From Clostridia bacterium (lineage in GTDB: Bacteria; Bacillota; Clostridia; Oscillospirales; CAG-272), in NCBI GenBank assembly GCA_017415805.1, contig JAFQEC010000018.1, positions 46,751-110,750 on the forward strand: DNA of 64,000 nucleotides, written 5' to 3'. The position numbers were made by a program, and so were the translations under genes. The number at the start of each line of letters is the position of its first letter. Positions within the stretch are counted from its first letter, which is position 1. The notes under the pieces are model-generated. The model did no database searches and had not been told where the DNA came from. It saw nothing but the letters and a program-made list of their open reading frames with translations. Below, piece by piece: positions 47,714 through 56,748 of this stretch.

Positions 47714-48483
47714 TCGCGGCAAGTAAGATCACCTTTTCGCGCCTTTGCCACGAGGAGCTCACACGCGTCAAGGACCGCGACGGCATCGGTCTGTACGCCG
47801 AGAAGCGTTTGCACAGCGTGCTCAAGCGCTGGGTGTGGGACGATCTTTCGTGTCACGAGCAAAAGGTGGTGACACGGGATGAAAAAAAGACGCGTTTTGT
47901 GGCCGACGTGCTCACGCCGTCGGGCGAGATCGTGGAGATCCAGACGGCGTCGCTCTATCCCATGCGCAAAAAGATCGCCTTTTATATGGAGCACACCGAC
48001 CACCCCGTAACGGTGGTGCATCCCCTCATCGCGCAAAAGCACATTTGCTGGATGGATCCCGCAACGGGCGAGATCACCGCGCGGCGCAGATCGCCCCGAC
48101 GCGACACCCCGATCGCGGCGCTGGGTGAGCTCAAGGCCTTTTTGCCCTATCTCGGCAACCCACGCTTTACGCTCTGCCTGCCGCTGATCGCGCTCGAGGA
48201 ATTTCGGCTTCTGGACGGCTGGGGCAACGGCGGCAAGCGCGGATCGCACCGTTACGAGCAGCTGCCCACTGAGCTGCTCGACACGCATTTCCTCGTCTCG
48301 CGCGCCGATTACGGCGCACTGCTCCCCGAGGGACTGCCCGAGAGCTTCACTGCCAAGGTGTTCGGAAAGGCCACGGGCCTTCGCGGCTACGCGCTCTACG
48401 ACGCACTCGCGGTTCTTGAGGGGCTTGGCTTTCTTGCCAAATGCGGCAAGGACGGGCGAAGTGTGCGGTACACCGTTTTATAA
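47710..48483 (+). CDS. Uncharacterised protein with a PD-(D/E)XK-like signature
   Basis: 257 residues, no signal or membrane helix. The N-terminal 100 residues read GLYAEKRLHSVLKRWVWDD, CHEQKVV, FVADVLTPSGEIVEIQTASL. Glu31 in the first helix, Asp66 and Glu76-x-Gln78 are spaced as in restriction-like nucleases, with Gln in place of Lys. The C-terminal half (about 150-257) ends in a helix-turn-helix-like stretch LRGYALYDALAVLEGLGFLAK. I know similar clostridial hypothetical proteins but no function. Cotranscribed with MarR. Confidence 0.6.
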   Translation: MIAASKITFSRLCHEELTRVKDRDGIGLYAEKRLHSVLKRWVWDDLSCHEQKVVTRDEKKTRFVADVLTPSGEIVEIQTASLYPMRKKIAFYMEHTDHPVTVVHPLIAQKHICWMDPATGEITARRRSPRRDTPIAALGELKAFLPYLGNPRFTLCLPLIALEEFRLLDGWGNGGKRGSHRYEQLPTELLDTHFLVSRADYGALLPEGLPESFTAKVFGKATGLRGYALYDALAVLEGLGFLAKCGKDGRSVRYTVL

Positions 48484-48497
48484 AATACATCAAAAAA

Positions 48498-48540
48498 GCC
48501 AGCCGCCACAGACCGTGTCTGTGGCGGCTGGCTGCCTTTT
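48498..48540. terminator. Bidirectional terminator between the MarR operon and citrate synthase
   Basis: 16-bp perfect stem GCCAGCCGCCACAGAC with its complement, loop CGT, then CCTTTTT on plus and an A-run (T-run on minus) before it. Confidence 0.9.
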
Positions 48541-48554
48541 TCTGCTTGTCAGGC

Positions 48555-49937
48555 TTATTTGCGCTCGACAAGCGGTATGTATTGGTTGTGATGCGTGATG
48601 CACTTGTAAGCGGGACGGATGATGCGCTTGGCGGTGCAGAACTCCTCGATGCGGTGTGCGCACCAGCCCGCCACACGGGCGATGGCAAACAGCGGCGTAT
48701 ACATGGCGATCGGAATGTTGAGCATGCGGTAGATCAGACCCGAATACAGGTCCACGTTGGCGCACATCTCCTTGGTGACACCCTTGTAGGTGCGGAACAC
48801 CTCGGGCGTGAGACGCTCGATCGACTCCAGAAGGGCGAAGTCGTCACCAAAGCCCTTCTTCTCGGCAAGATCCTGCGCGTAGCGCTTGAGCATCACCGCA
48901 CGGGGGTCGGAGAGCGTATAGATGGCGTGGCCCATGCCATAGATCAAGCCGCTGCGGTCGTTCGCCTCGCCGCGCAGGATCTTGCCAAGGAAATCGGCGA
49001 CCTCTGCATCGTCGTGCGTATCGCGCACATTCTGCTTGATGCAGTCGAACATCTCCTGCACCTTGATATTGGCACCGCCGTGGCGCGGGCCCTTGAGCGA
49101 ACCGATCGCGGCACTGATGGCCGAATAGGTATCCGTACCCGACGAGGATAGCACGCGGCAGGCAAAGGCGGAGTTGTTACCGCCGCCGTGCTCGGCATGC
49201 ACCACAAGACAAAGATCGAGCAGTCTTGCCTCCTCCTCGGTATAGGCCTTATCGGGGCGAAGCATGCGCAGGAAGTTCTGCGCGGTGGAAAGATCATCCT
49301 TGGGGTTGTGAAGATTCAGGCTATGGCCGCCAAACACGTGGCGGTTTACGGCATACGCATGCGCCGCGATCACGGGGATGCGGGCGGCAAGCTGCATGCT
49401 CTGACGCAGCATATTCGCAAGGCTGGTCTCATCGGGATTTTCGTCGTAGGCATAAAGCGAGAGCACCGCGGTCGCCATCTTGTTCATGATCGAGGGCGAG
49501 GGTGCCTTCATCATGATATCCTCGTCAAAGCGCGCGGGGAGCTTTGCGTAGCGGTCCATGAGCTTGGTAAAGCGCGCGAGCTGATCGACCGTGGGAAGAT
49601 GCCCGAAAAAGAGCAGATAGCAGGTCTCGGCAAAGCCGTAGCGCTCCTCCTTCACGAAATTCTCGCAAAGGTCCTTCACGCGGTAGCCGCGGTAATAGAG
49701 TGCGCCCTCCACGGGGGTACGCTCACCCTCGTTGATGACGTAGCCGTGGGCATTACCCACGCGCGTAACGCCTGCCATCACGCCCGTTCCGTCGGGCTCA
49801 CGCAGACCGCGCTTGACGTGGTAGTTGTCGAACGCCGCATTCGGGATCTGATATTCGTGTACCGACTCCTCGACCAGCTCCGCGAGCAGATCCATGCTCT
49901 CGGCGTCAAGGGCGTCATTTCTTTCAAAATACTGCAC
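48555..49937 (-). CDS. Citrate synthase
   Basis: 460 residues. Catalytic features: His in VVHAEHGGGNNSAF, LKGPRHGGAN, and GMGHAIYTLSDPRA; GALYYRGYRV and the FEETCYLLxxG-like FAETCYLLFFGHLP near the N-terminus. Condenses acetyl-CoA and oxaloacetate. Start is GTG 49937, with GAGG nine bases upstream; the only earlier starts sit on the -10 box (TATAAT, minus strand 49970-49975). No aconitase or isocitrate dehydrogenase in the window. Confidence 0.9.
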   Translation of the reverse strand: MQYFERNDALDAESMDLLAELVEESVHEYQIPNAAFDNYHVKRGLREPDGTGVMAGVTRVGNAHGYVINEGERTPVEGALYYRGYRVKDLCENFVKEERYGFAETCYLLFFGHLPTVDQLARFTKLMDRYAKLPARFDEDIMMKAPSPSIMNKMATAVLSLYAYDENPDETSLANMLRQSMQLAARIPVIAAHAYAVNRHVFGGHSLNLHNPKDDLSTAQNFLRMLRPDKAYTEEEARLLDLCLVVHAEHGGGNNSAFACRVLSSSGTDTYSAISAAIGSLKGPRHGGANIKVQEMFDCIKQNVRDTHDDAEVADFLGKILRGEANDRSGLIYGMGHAIYTLSDPRAVMLKRYAQDLAEKKGFGDDFALLESIERLTPEVFRTYKGVTKEMCANVDLYSGLIYRMLNIPIAMYTPLFAIARVAGWCAHRIEEFCTAKRIIRPAYKCITHHNQYIPLVERK

Positions 49938-50069
49938 GATGGATACCTCATTTCGGTAGATTAACAAATATTATAGCATTTCTTTTCCCATTTTGCAAGA
50001 TGAAAAGTAAAAAATTTCATATTTCTCCGCAGAGCATCCTGCTTTTTTGCATCATTTTTCGGCCTTTCG

Positions 50070-51005
50070 CTACATCCAATGATGCCGACGGAACACGCGG
50101 ATGCAAATCAGGATCACCGCGAGGGCAAGCAACGCCACGTAAAGATAACCATACCGCCACGCGAACTCGGGCATGGAGGCAAAATTCATCCCGTACCAGC
50201 CTGTGAGCAGCGTCAGCGGCAAAAAGATCGCGGAGATCACGGTCAGCGCCTTCATGATGTGATTGAGACGGATATCCAGCGTGGACTGATAGGCCTCACG
50301 CAGCTGGGAGAGCTGCTCGCGCAGGGTCGTGACGTGACGGCAAAGGCGCTCGGCCTTGTCGGCAAACAGGTGAAAATAGCGCAGATCCTCGTCCGCGAAC
50401 AGGTCGTTTTCGTTCTCGCAAAGCGCCTCGCCGATCTCCACGAGCTGCTCGTAGTAATTTTGCAGCAGCAGCAAGCGTTGCTTGTGATGCAGCAGCAAAA
50501 TGGTAAAATCGTCATCCGCCTCGTCGCAAAGCACCGATTCCTCCAACGCCGAGAAATCAAATTCCATGTCCTCGAGCATACGCCCATCCCCCTCCATCAT
50601 CGCGTCAAAGAAGGAAAAGATCAGCTTCTCATGCGTGAGCTGGGCAGGGGGATAGCGGCGGATCGCACTCTCAAAGCGCGCACGTGTGCTGCCGTCGCTG
50701 TCGCGGATATCCACGATCAAAAAAAGGCGGCGGCAAATATAAAAGGCAATACAGTCCTCGCCCTGCAAGGCCCGGCTGTCCCCCGTGAGCTTGAGCGTGC
50801 CGAAGCTGTACCCGTCATAGATCTCCATGCTGTTGTGAAAATAGCGCACCTCCTCGCGGCAGACCTGCACGGTGCTTGCGGCAAAGCCGAACAGCGGTGC
50901 GAGCTGCTCGAGCTCCGTGAGCGTGACAAAGGCGGCTGTATACTGTGTCGGTGGGGCAATTGGTGTGGGAACGGTATGCAAAACGCCGTCAAATTGATAA
51001 AACAC
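50070..51005 (-). CDS. corA: CorA-type Mg2+/divalent cation channel
   Basis: 311 residues. Cytoplasmic N-terminal alpha/beta domain, long helices (LLLHHKQRLLLLQNYYEQLV and onward), two C-terminal membrane helices (about 250-270 and 285-303), and the pore signature YGMNF. Mostly transports Mg2+, Co2+ or Ni2+; some relatives export. GTG 51005 is chosen for its seven-base distance to AAGGAG; GTG 51011 is too close. Full length. Confidence 0.92.
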   Translation of the reverse strand: MFYQFDGVLHTVPTPIAPPTQYTAAFVTLTELEQLAPLFGFAASTVQVCREEVRYFHNSMEIYDGYSFGTLKLTGDSRALQGEDCIAFYICRRLFLIVDIRDSDGSTRARFESAIRRYPPAQLTHEKLIFSFFDAMMEGDGRMLEDMEFDFSALEESVLCDEADDDFTILLLHHKQRLLLLQNYYEQLVEIGEALCENENDLFADEDLRYFHLFADKAERLCRHVTTLREQLSQLREAYQSTLDIRLNHIMKALTVISAIFLPLTLLTGWYGMNFASMPEFAWRYGYLYVALLALAVILICIRVFRRHHWM

Positions 51006-51078
51006 GCGCACACTCCTTTCGCTTTTATAGTCATAGTATGCCCAATTTTACAGAGCGCGCGCTTTTTTTGCCGCACTC

Positions 51079-51107
51079 TTGACTTCTTTTGGCAAAAGGA
51101 TTACAAT
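51079..51107 (+). promoter_or_regulatory. azlCD promoter
   Basis: TTGACT (51079-51084) and TACAAT (51102-51107), 17-base spacer. Confidence 0.8.
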
Positions 51108-51139
51108 AGATAGGTATTCGACAAAAAAGGAGGATCGGC

Positions 51140-51877
51140 ATGAGCAAACGACAGTATTTTTTGCACGGCATGCGTGACGGTATGCCGATCGCCATCGGCT
51201 ATTTTGCCGTGGCCTTTGCGCTTGGCATCAAGGCCGTCGCGGCGGGCATTTCGGCACCCGAGTCGGCGCTGATGTCTCTCTTGAACCTGACCTCGGCGGG
51301 TGAGGCCGCCGCCATTGCACTGCTTGGTGCGGGCACGACCTACGTTGAGCTGGCCTTCACACAGCTGGTCATCAACATCCGCTATCTGCTCATGTCCTGC
51401 TCGCTCTCGCAAAAGATCCTGCCCGAGACCTCGATCCTGCACCGCTTGCTCATGGGCTACGGCGTAACCGACGAGATCTTCGGCATCTCGGTCGCAACCG
51501 ACGGCGCGCTCTCGCCCTATTACAGCTACGGGGCGATCGCCGTTGCCGCCCCCGGGTGGACGCTTGGCACGCTGCTCGGCGCGATTCTGGGCAACGTCCT
51601 GCCCGCGCGCATCGTGGGTGCGCTTGGCGTGGCACTGTTCGCCATGTTTCTGGCGATCATTCTCCCCCCTGCGCGCAAAAACCGCGTCATCGCAGGGATC
51701 GTTGCCGTCTCCATGGCGGCCAGCGCAGGGCTCACCTTCCTGTGCGAGCGTATGCAATGGACAGGCTTTACCGAGGGCTTCCGCATCATCGTCCTGACCG
51801 TGACCATCGCACTGGCGGCCGCGATCCTGTTCCCCGTCAAGGAAGCGTCGGGAGAGGAGGCGTGTCATGCAGATTAA
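51140..51877 (+). CDS. azlC: AzlC family branched-chain amino acid exporter, large subunit
   Basis: 245 residues with six to seven membrane helices. GMRDGMPIAIGYFAVAFALGI at the start, LAFTQLVINIRYLLMSCSLSQ and GYGVTDEIFGIS match AzlC/YgaZ. AAAGGAGG precedes the ATG. The stop lies 11 bases inside azlD, so the pair is coupled. Confidence 0.93.
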   Translation: MSKRQYFLHGMRDGMPIAIGYFAVAFALGIKAVAAGISAPESALMSLLNLTSAGEAAAIALLGAGTTYVELAFTQLVINIRYLLMSCSLSQKILPETSILHRLLMGYGVTDEIFGISVATDGALSPYYSYGAIAVAAPGWTLGTLLGAILGNVLPARIVGALGVALFAMFLAIILPPARKNRVIAGIVAVSMAASAGLTFLCERMQWTGFTEGFRIIVLTVTIALAAAILFPVKEASGEEACHAD

Positions 51878-52184
51878 CAGTATTCTGCTTGCCATTCTCG
51901 CGATGGCAGGCGTCACGTATCTGATCCGCGTGCTGCCGCTGGTGCTCATCCGCCGCGAGATCCAAAACCGCACGGTGCGCTCCTTTTTGCACTACGTCCC
52001 CTACGTCACGCTCTCGGTGATGACCGTGCCCGCCATCTTCACCGCCACGGCAAGCATCGTATCGGCACTGGCGGCATTGGCCGTGGCCGTCGTCCTTGGC
52101 CTTCGGGGCTGCAAGCTCCCGCTGGTGGCCGCCGCGGCGTGTCTCACCGTTTTCCTCGTGGAATTGCTCCCGTTTGTGGGGTAA
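51867..52184 (+). CDS. azlD: AzlD family branched-chain amino acid exporter, small subunit
   Basis: 105 residues, four membrane helices; AGVTYLIRVLPLVLIRREI and LHYVPYVTLSVMTVPAIF are AzlD/YgaH hallmarks. Overlaps azlC by 11 bases. GGAGAGGAGG lies upstream of the ATG within azlC. Confidence 0.92.
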   Translation: MQINSILLAILAMAGVTYLIRVLPLVLIRREIQNRTVRSFLHYVPYVTLSVMTVPAIFTATASIVSALAALAVAVVLGLRGCKLPLVAAAACLTVFLVELLPFVG

Positions 52185-52188
52185 GCAC

Positions 52189-52227
52189 AAAAACGCCCTT
52201 GCGATGTACCATCGCAAGGGCGTTTTT
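52189..52227. terminator. Bidirectional terminator between azlD and the YgjP-like gene
   Basis: 18-bp perfect stem AAAAACGCCCTTGCGATG with its complement, loop TAC. Confidence 0.92.
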
Positions 52228-52958
52228 CAGTAAAGCATCGGGATCTTTGCCGCATTGAGCGCACGGCGCTGCTCCTGCCAGTCGGGCAAAAAACGCGCTA
52301 AGTGCGCGTAAAACTGCTCCGAATGGTTGGGATAGCGAAAGTGCGCGCATTCGTGGTATATCACATAGGCTGCGCAGGACAGCGGCACATGCACAAGGCG
52401 CGTGTTGAGCGTGATGCGGTTCTGCGTGGGGCGGCAGATGCCCCAGCGTGTTTTCATGTCGCGCAACGAAAGCGTTGGCACGGTGGGGGGGTGGGGCGCG
52501 AACAGCGGAGCAATACGCTCCAAAAGAGCACCCAGAACGCGCGCCGCCTCGTCACGCAAAAATTTGCGCAGAACGCGTAGGCACAGGGCCGTATCGGTCA
52601 CGTCGCGCACACAAAGCAGCAGCATGTCGTCCATGAGCTGCACACCGTTTTTTCCCTCTTGAATATGCACGGTATAGGGCCTGCCGAGCAAGGGAAGGAT
52701 CACGCCGTCCGCAAGCACGAGGGGTGGCTGTGCTTGCGCCGCGCGCTCCTGCACGCGCGCCTGCGCACGGCGAATGAAGTCCGCGTGCGCGCGCACGAAG
52801 CGCTCGATCTCACCGATCGGCACGCGCGGTGCGGCCGAGACCGCCACGCTGCCGTCAGCGCGCACGCGCAGATTGAGATTTTTCACCCGTTTGCGGGTCA
52901 ATTCGTATGGTATTGTCTGCGCCCCTGCTGTAACGGTGCGCATTTCGGTGCTTACCAT
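52227..52958 (-). CDS. YgjP-like M48-type metallopeptidase (DUF45)
   Basis: 243 residues. IPYELTRKRVKNLNLRVRADGSVAVSAAP at the start, RDMKTRWGICRPTQNRITLNTRL and the zinc motif YHECAHFRYPNHSEQFY (HExxH plus downstream His) define the family. Cellular role unknown; the family is often linked to DNA or restriction contexts. One base after ruvX; ATG 52958 lacks a strong site, so translation probably depends on ruvX. Last gene of cca-hydrolase-ruvX-ygjP. Confidence 0.88.
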   Translation of the reverse strand: MVSTEMRTVTAGAQTIPYELTRKRVKNLNLRVRADGSVAVSAAPRVPIGEIERFVRAHADFIRRAQARVQERAAQAQPPLVLADGVILPLLGRPYTVHIQEGKNGVQLMDDMLLLCVRDVTDTALCLRVLRKFLRDEAARVLGALLERIAPLFAPHPPTVPTLSLRDMKTRWGICRPTQNRITLNTRLVHVPLSCAAYVIYHECAHFRYPNHSEQFYAHLARFLPDWQEQRRALNAAKIPMLY

Positions 52959-52959
52959 C

Positions 52960-53409
52960 TCACATCAGACGCAAGCGGTCGAGCGCGTTTTGCAGGATGA
53001 TCTCGGCCGAGAGCGTATCGATCACGCCCTTGCGCCTTTTGCCGCGCGTGTTGGTCTCGTTGAGAAAGCGGGATGCCGCCATGGTGGTCATACGCTCGTC
53101 CACGAAGGCCACGGGCACGTCGGGCATGCGCTCGGCAAGCAGTGCGCCAAGCGCGCGTGCGCGCTCGGCACGCGGCCCCTCGGTGCCGTTCATATTGACG
53201 GGAAGGCCCAGCACCACCGCCACCGCACCCTGCTCTGCCACAGCGGCGGCGATGCGCTCCACGGTCTTTTCCAGGCCTCCGCCTTGAATATTGCCGATGC
53301 CCGAGGCAAGCAACCGTGCCGCGTCCGACACGGCAAGCCCCGTGCGCGCCTCACCGAAATCAACGCCCAGCACGCGCCCCTTTGTTTCCTTTATCCTTGT
53401 AAAGCTCAT
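52960..53409 (-). CDS. ruvX: Putative Holliday junction resolvase RuvX (YqgF)
   Basis: 149 residues of the RNase H-like YqgF family: VLGVDFGEARTGLAVSD (first catalytic Asp), VVLGLPVNMNGTEGPRAERARAL, VAFVDERMTT (Glu) and IDTLSAEIILQ (final Asp). In many bacteria it processes 16S pre-rRNA. ATG overlaps the stop of the upstream hydrolase (ATGA). Confidence 0.94.
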   Translation of the reverse strand: MSFTRIKETKGRVLGVDFGEARTGLAVSDAARLLASGIGNIQGGGLEKTVERIAAAVAEQGAVAVVLGLPVNMNGTEGPRAERARALGALLAERMPDVPVAFVDERMTTMAASRFLNETNTRGKRRKGVIDTLSAEIILQNALDRLRLM

Positions 53410-54341
53410 GCGGTCACTTCCTTTGCAAATGCAATAATGTCAGAGAGCACCTCGTCGCGGTTGGTCTCGTTGTGCATCTCGTGCCGTCCACCCTCGTAGA
53501 GCTTGAGGCGCACACAGCACCCCGCGGCCACAAGGCGGTCATAGATCTTTTGCACGCCCTTGCCGTAATTGCCCACGGGATCCATATCCCCCGAAAAGAG
53601 CAAAATGGGCAGTTTTTTCGGCACGTTTGCGGCCCAATCCTTTTTCGAGACCGTCTCCAAGAGGGTAAAGAGCGTATCAAAGCCCGCGGCAGTGAAGGTG
53701 AAGGTGCAATACGGGTCGTTTTTGTATTTTTCCTGCTCGGCGCGGCTGCGCGAGAGCCAGGAGTGGGGGTGATCCTCCTCACGGAAGCGGCGGTTGTAGC
53801 TGCCGAAGGCAAGCGAGGAGAGGAAGGTGCTGCGGTGGTGCGCGCCCCGCGTTTTGGCGATCATGTGTGCCAGGTGCTTGGCAAGCCCTGCGGGTGCCTC
53901 GGGGCCTGCGGTGCCGCTGATGAGCGCGCCCGCCAGCTCCTCTCCGTAGCGCGTGAGATACATGCGCGCCGCAAACGAGCCCATGCTGTGCCCGTACAGG
54001 ACAAGCGGTAGCTCGGGGTATTCGTTCTTGACAAGGCGGCTCATGGTGTGCAGATCCTCGACAAGAAAATCTGCCCCACCGCGCGGCGCGGTGTAGCCCA
54101 GCGCCTCGGCATCGGGCGCGGTCTGTCCGTGGCCGAGATGGTCGTTGCCGCAAAAGACAAAGCCCGCGGCGCAAAAGGCGCGTGCCACCGCATCATAGCG
54201 CTGGACGTACTCGCACATCCCATGCGAGAGCTGTACGATGCCGCGCGGCGTGACGTCCTGCGGCTTCCATATATATCCGTGCACGCGCGTGCGCGCGTCG
54301 GCCGAGAGATAGGTCAATTCTTCAAACAATACGTCAGACAT
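53406..54341 (-). CDS. Alpha/beta hydrolase, monoacylglycerol lipase-like
   Basis: 311 residues. Oxyanion segment GIVQLSHGMCEYVQRYDAVARAF, DHLGHGQTAP, nucleophile GHSMGS, acid in LFSGDMDPVGNYG and histidine in YEGGRHEMHNE form a Hydrolase_4 triad. ATG 54341 has AAAGGAG and overlaps cca by eight bases. No signal peptide. Substrate probably a lysophospholipid or monoglyceride, by family only. Confidence 0.87.
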   Translation of the reverse strand: MSDVLFEELTYLSADARTRVHGYIWKPQDVTPRGIVQLSHGMCEYVQRYDAVARAFCAAGFVFCGNDHLGHGQTAPDAEALGYTAPRGGADFLVEDLHTMSRLVKNEYPELPLVLYGHSMGSFAARMYLTRYGEELAGALISGTAGPEAPAGLAKHLAHMIAKTRGAHHRSTFLSSLAFGSYNRRFREEDHPHSWLSRSRAEQEKYKNDPYCTFTFTAAGFDTLFTLLETVSKKDWAANVPKKLPILLFSGDMDPVGNYGKGVQKIYDRLVAAGCCVRLKLYEGGRHEMHNETNRDEVLSDIIAFAKEVTA

Positions 54342-55554
54342 ATCCCTTCTCCTTTTCACAAATTTCAGCCGCGTGCGCAAGCAGGGTCGCTTTTTTGTTG
54401 CGCGCGGGGTCGGCGAATACAAAGTCCTGCAAGCCCAGTAACAGCGCACCCGTCTTGGCGGGGCACACGCCCAGCTGCTCTTGCAGCTCCCTGCCGTTCA
54501 CGGCAAGGCGGCGCACCTCGATCACGCTGTTCTCGCGCACCACGCGCCGACAAAGCTCAGCAGCCCGTTCCACTGCCGCGCCGCGCGCGGCGGCCACCGA
54601 GAGTCCATCCTGCCACATCCCCCAGTAACGGTGCGCGAAATGCCGCGCGGCATAGGGGCTGTCGGGCAGGGGCGCGCGCGCCGCGCAGACCGTGCCCACC
54701 AGTGCATCGGCAAAGGCGTTCGGGGTCTTGAGGCGGCGGCAAAGCGCGTACAGCGCATCCTCGCCGTGATCGGCGAGCAGCGCCGCCAGACGCACCTCGG
54801 CACGGGGCGGCAAGGTATCCAGCACGGCGAGCGCCGTGCGGTCGGGCGCAAGGTCGCCGAATACGAAGGGCGCAAGGTCGGCATCCAGCAGGCCCTGCAT
54901 ACCGCGCGCGGCGGCAGGCGAGGCGAGCAAGCGCGTAAGCTCGGAAAAAATGCGCTCGACCGAGACCTGCGAGAGCCCCGCGCGAACCGCGCGCGCACCT
55001 GCGGCGGTTGATTCATCCAGCGCAAAATCAAGCTGTGCGGAGAAGCGGTAAGCGCGCAGAATGCGCAACGCATCCTCGGAAAAGCGCGTAGCGGGGTCAC
55101 CCACGGCGCGAATGATGCCGCGCGCAAGATCGCCCTGCCCGTCAAAAAGATCCACCAGGCCCGTTTGGTCGGAATAGGCCATGGCGTTGACGGTGAAATC
55201 GCGGCGCGAGAGATCGTCGGCAAGACGGCGCGTAAACGATACACGGTCGGGGTGACGCCCGTCGGTATACCCGCCGTCCACGCGGTGCGTGGTGACCTCA
55301 ACGGGCTGTCCCTCGGAGAGCACGGTCAGCGTGCCGTGCTTCAGGCCCGTGGGGATCACGCGAAAGCTCGCAAACGCCGCCAGCATTTCGTCGGGGGTGG
55401 CGTCGGTGGTCAGATCGTAGTCGTGCGGCGCAACACCGCGCAACAGATCACGCAGGCTGCCGCCAACCAAATAACCGCGATGCCCCGCGGCCGCAAGCGC
55501 GTCGGTCACGGCACGCACATACGCAGGAATCCGTGCGCCGATCGTCCGATCCAT
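54334..55554 (-). CDS. cca: CCA tRNA nucleotidyltransferase
   Basis: 406 residues of the class II poly(A) polymerase/CCA family. GYLVGGSLRDLLRGVAPHDYDLTTDATPDE holds the G[SG] and DxD metal site, then GTLTVLSEGQPVEVTT, DLSRRDFTVNAMAY and DALRILRAYRFSAQL. ATG 55554 has GGGGGGAGAGG. Both tRNA genes in the window already encode CCA, so the enzyme mainly repairs ends. First gene of the operon. Confidence 0.93.
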   Translation of the reverse strand: MDRTIGARIPAYVRAVTDALAAAGHRGYLVGGSLRDLLRGVAPHDYDLTTDATPDEMLAAFASFRVIPTGLKHGTLTVLSEGQPVEVTTHRVDGGYTDGRHPDRVSFTRRLADDLSRRDFTVNAMAYSDQTGLVDLFDGQGDLARGIIRAVGDPATRFSEDALRILRAYRFSAQLDFALDESTAAGARAVRAGLSQVSVERIFSELTRLLASPAAARGMQGLLDADLAPFVFGDLAPDRTALAVLDTLPPRAEVRLAALLADHGEDALYALCRRLKTPNAFADALVGTVCAARAPLPDSPYAARHFAHRYWGMWQDGLSVAAARGAAVERAAELCRRVVRENSVIEVRRLAVNGRELQEQLGVCPAKTGALLLGLQDFVFADPARNKKATLLAHAAEICEKEKGYV

Positions 55555-55722
55555 GCCTCTCCCCCCTTTTTTTGCTTTCATTTTTCTTCTTTTTTAGTAT
55601 ACCACATTTTCGCTGCAGTGTAAAGCGTCCGCATGACAACTTTTTCCTTGTTTGCGCGCACAAAAGCGCGTCATACTAATAGCAAAGACCGTTTTTCGGT
55701 CTTGAAAGTGAGGTGGAACACC

Positions 55723-55938
55723 ATGATGATCATGGATCGTATTGCACTGGCGCTGGCCATTATCGGCACACTGAACTGGGGCGCTATCGGCCTTTTCCAG
55801 TTTGACGTGGTTGCGTGGATCTGCGGCGGTGCGGATACGCTGTTTGCGCGTATCATTTACACTGTGGTGGCGCTTGCGGGCGTATGGTGCATTTCTCTGC
55901 TCTTTCGCTCGGACGAAGCGATCGAGGAAATGCATTAA
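55723..55938 (+). CDS. DUF378 membrane protein (YuzA-like)
   Basis: 71 residues with two membrane helices: DRIALALAIIGTLNWGAIGLFQFDVVAWI (the LNWG motif is diagnostic) and ARIIYTVVALAGVWCISLLF. AGGTGG lies ten bases before ATG 55723. A small hairpin (AAGACCG/CGGTCTT, 55684-55703) is in the leader. Function unknown. Single-gene unit. Confidence 0.87.
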   Translation: MMIMDRIALALAIIGTLNWGAIGLFQFDVVAWICGGADTLFARIIYTVVALAGVWCISLLFRSDEAIEEMH

Positions 55939-55957
55939 CAGCCCTTGCCCGATCGGG

Positions 55958-55995
55958 GAGCACAGAAACGAGGCGTTCGTTTCTGTGCTCTTTTT
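55958..55995 (+). terminator. Terminator after the DUF378 gene
   Basis: 14-bp stem GAGCACAGAAACGA with its complement, then TTTTT. Confidence 0.9.
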
Positions 55996-56045
55996 CGTTT
56001 TCAAAAATATTTTTTAGAATTTTTCTAATTTTTTTGAAAAACCTC

Positions 56046-56074
56046 TTGCAATTCCGAAAAAAGTGTGCTAAAAT
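56046..56074 (+). promoter_or_regulatory. Promoter of reverse rubrerythrin
   Basis: TTGCAA (56046-56051) and TAAAAT (56069-56074), 17-base spacer. No clear PerR box (the region is AT-rich). Confidence 0.7.
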
Positions 56075-56150
56075 AGAATTGCTCTAAAAAAGAGTCCGAC
56101 CGACGGCCCCTGCCGCGGTAAAAATTTGAACATATAAGGAGATTTGAAGC

Positions 56151-56705
56151 ATGAAAAAGTGGAGATGCATGATTTGCGGTGAGATCGTAGAGTCCGATGA
56201 CCGCCCCGACAAGTGCCCCCTTTGCAAGGCCCCCGGCGAGAAGTTTGAGGAGCTCAAGGACGAAAATATGACCTGGGCCGCCGAGCACGTCATCGGCGTT
56301 GGTAAGGAGGAGGGCGTTCCCGCAGAGATCATCGAGGGACTGCGCGCCAATTTCATGGGCGAGTGCACCGAGGTCGGCATGTATCTGGCTATGGGTCGCG
56401 CCGCCGCGCGCGAGGGCTATCCCGAGATCGCACTGTACTGGGAGAAGGCCGCATACGAGGAGGCCGAGCACGCCGCCAAGTTTGCAGAGCTTTTGGGTGA
56501 GTGCGTTTCGGCTTCCACCAAGGAGAACCTTGAGGCGCGCGTTGCCGCCGAGAACGGCGCAACCGCAGGCAAGTTTGAGCTGGCCAAGATGGCAAAGCAG
56601 CACAATCTTGACGCCATTCACGACACGGTTCACGAGATGGCACGCGACGAGGCCCGCCACGGCAAGGCATTCGCAGGCCTGCTGGAGAGATACTTCGGTA
56701 AATAA
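56151..56705 (+). CDS. Reverse rubrerythrin
   Basis: 184 residues with the rubredoxin-like domain first ([23 protein letters not shown], about 6-28) and a ferritin-like diiron domain after it ([51 protein letters not shown]). This reversed order is typical of clostridial revRbr, which reduces O2 and peroxide with NADH-linked electron donors. AAGGAG precedes the ATG. Confidence 0.94.
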   Translation: MKKWRCMICGEIVESDDRPDKCPLCKAPGEKFEELKDENMTWAAEHVIGVGKEEGVPAEIIEGLRANFMGECTEVGMYLAMGRAAAREGYPEIALYWEKAAYEEAEHAAKFAELLGECVSASTKENLEARVAAENGATAGKFELAKMAKQHNLDAIHDTVHEMARDEARHGKAFAGLLERYFGK

Positions 56706-56717
56706 TCAAAGCAAAAC

Positions 56718-56748
56718 AAAGAGCAGACGCGTCGCGTCTGCTCTTTTT
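56718..56748. terminator. Terminator between reverse rubrerythrin and the XRE gene
   Basis: Stem AAAGAGCAGACGC with its complement, loop GTC, T-runs on both strands. Confidence 0.85.
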
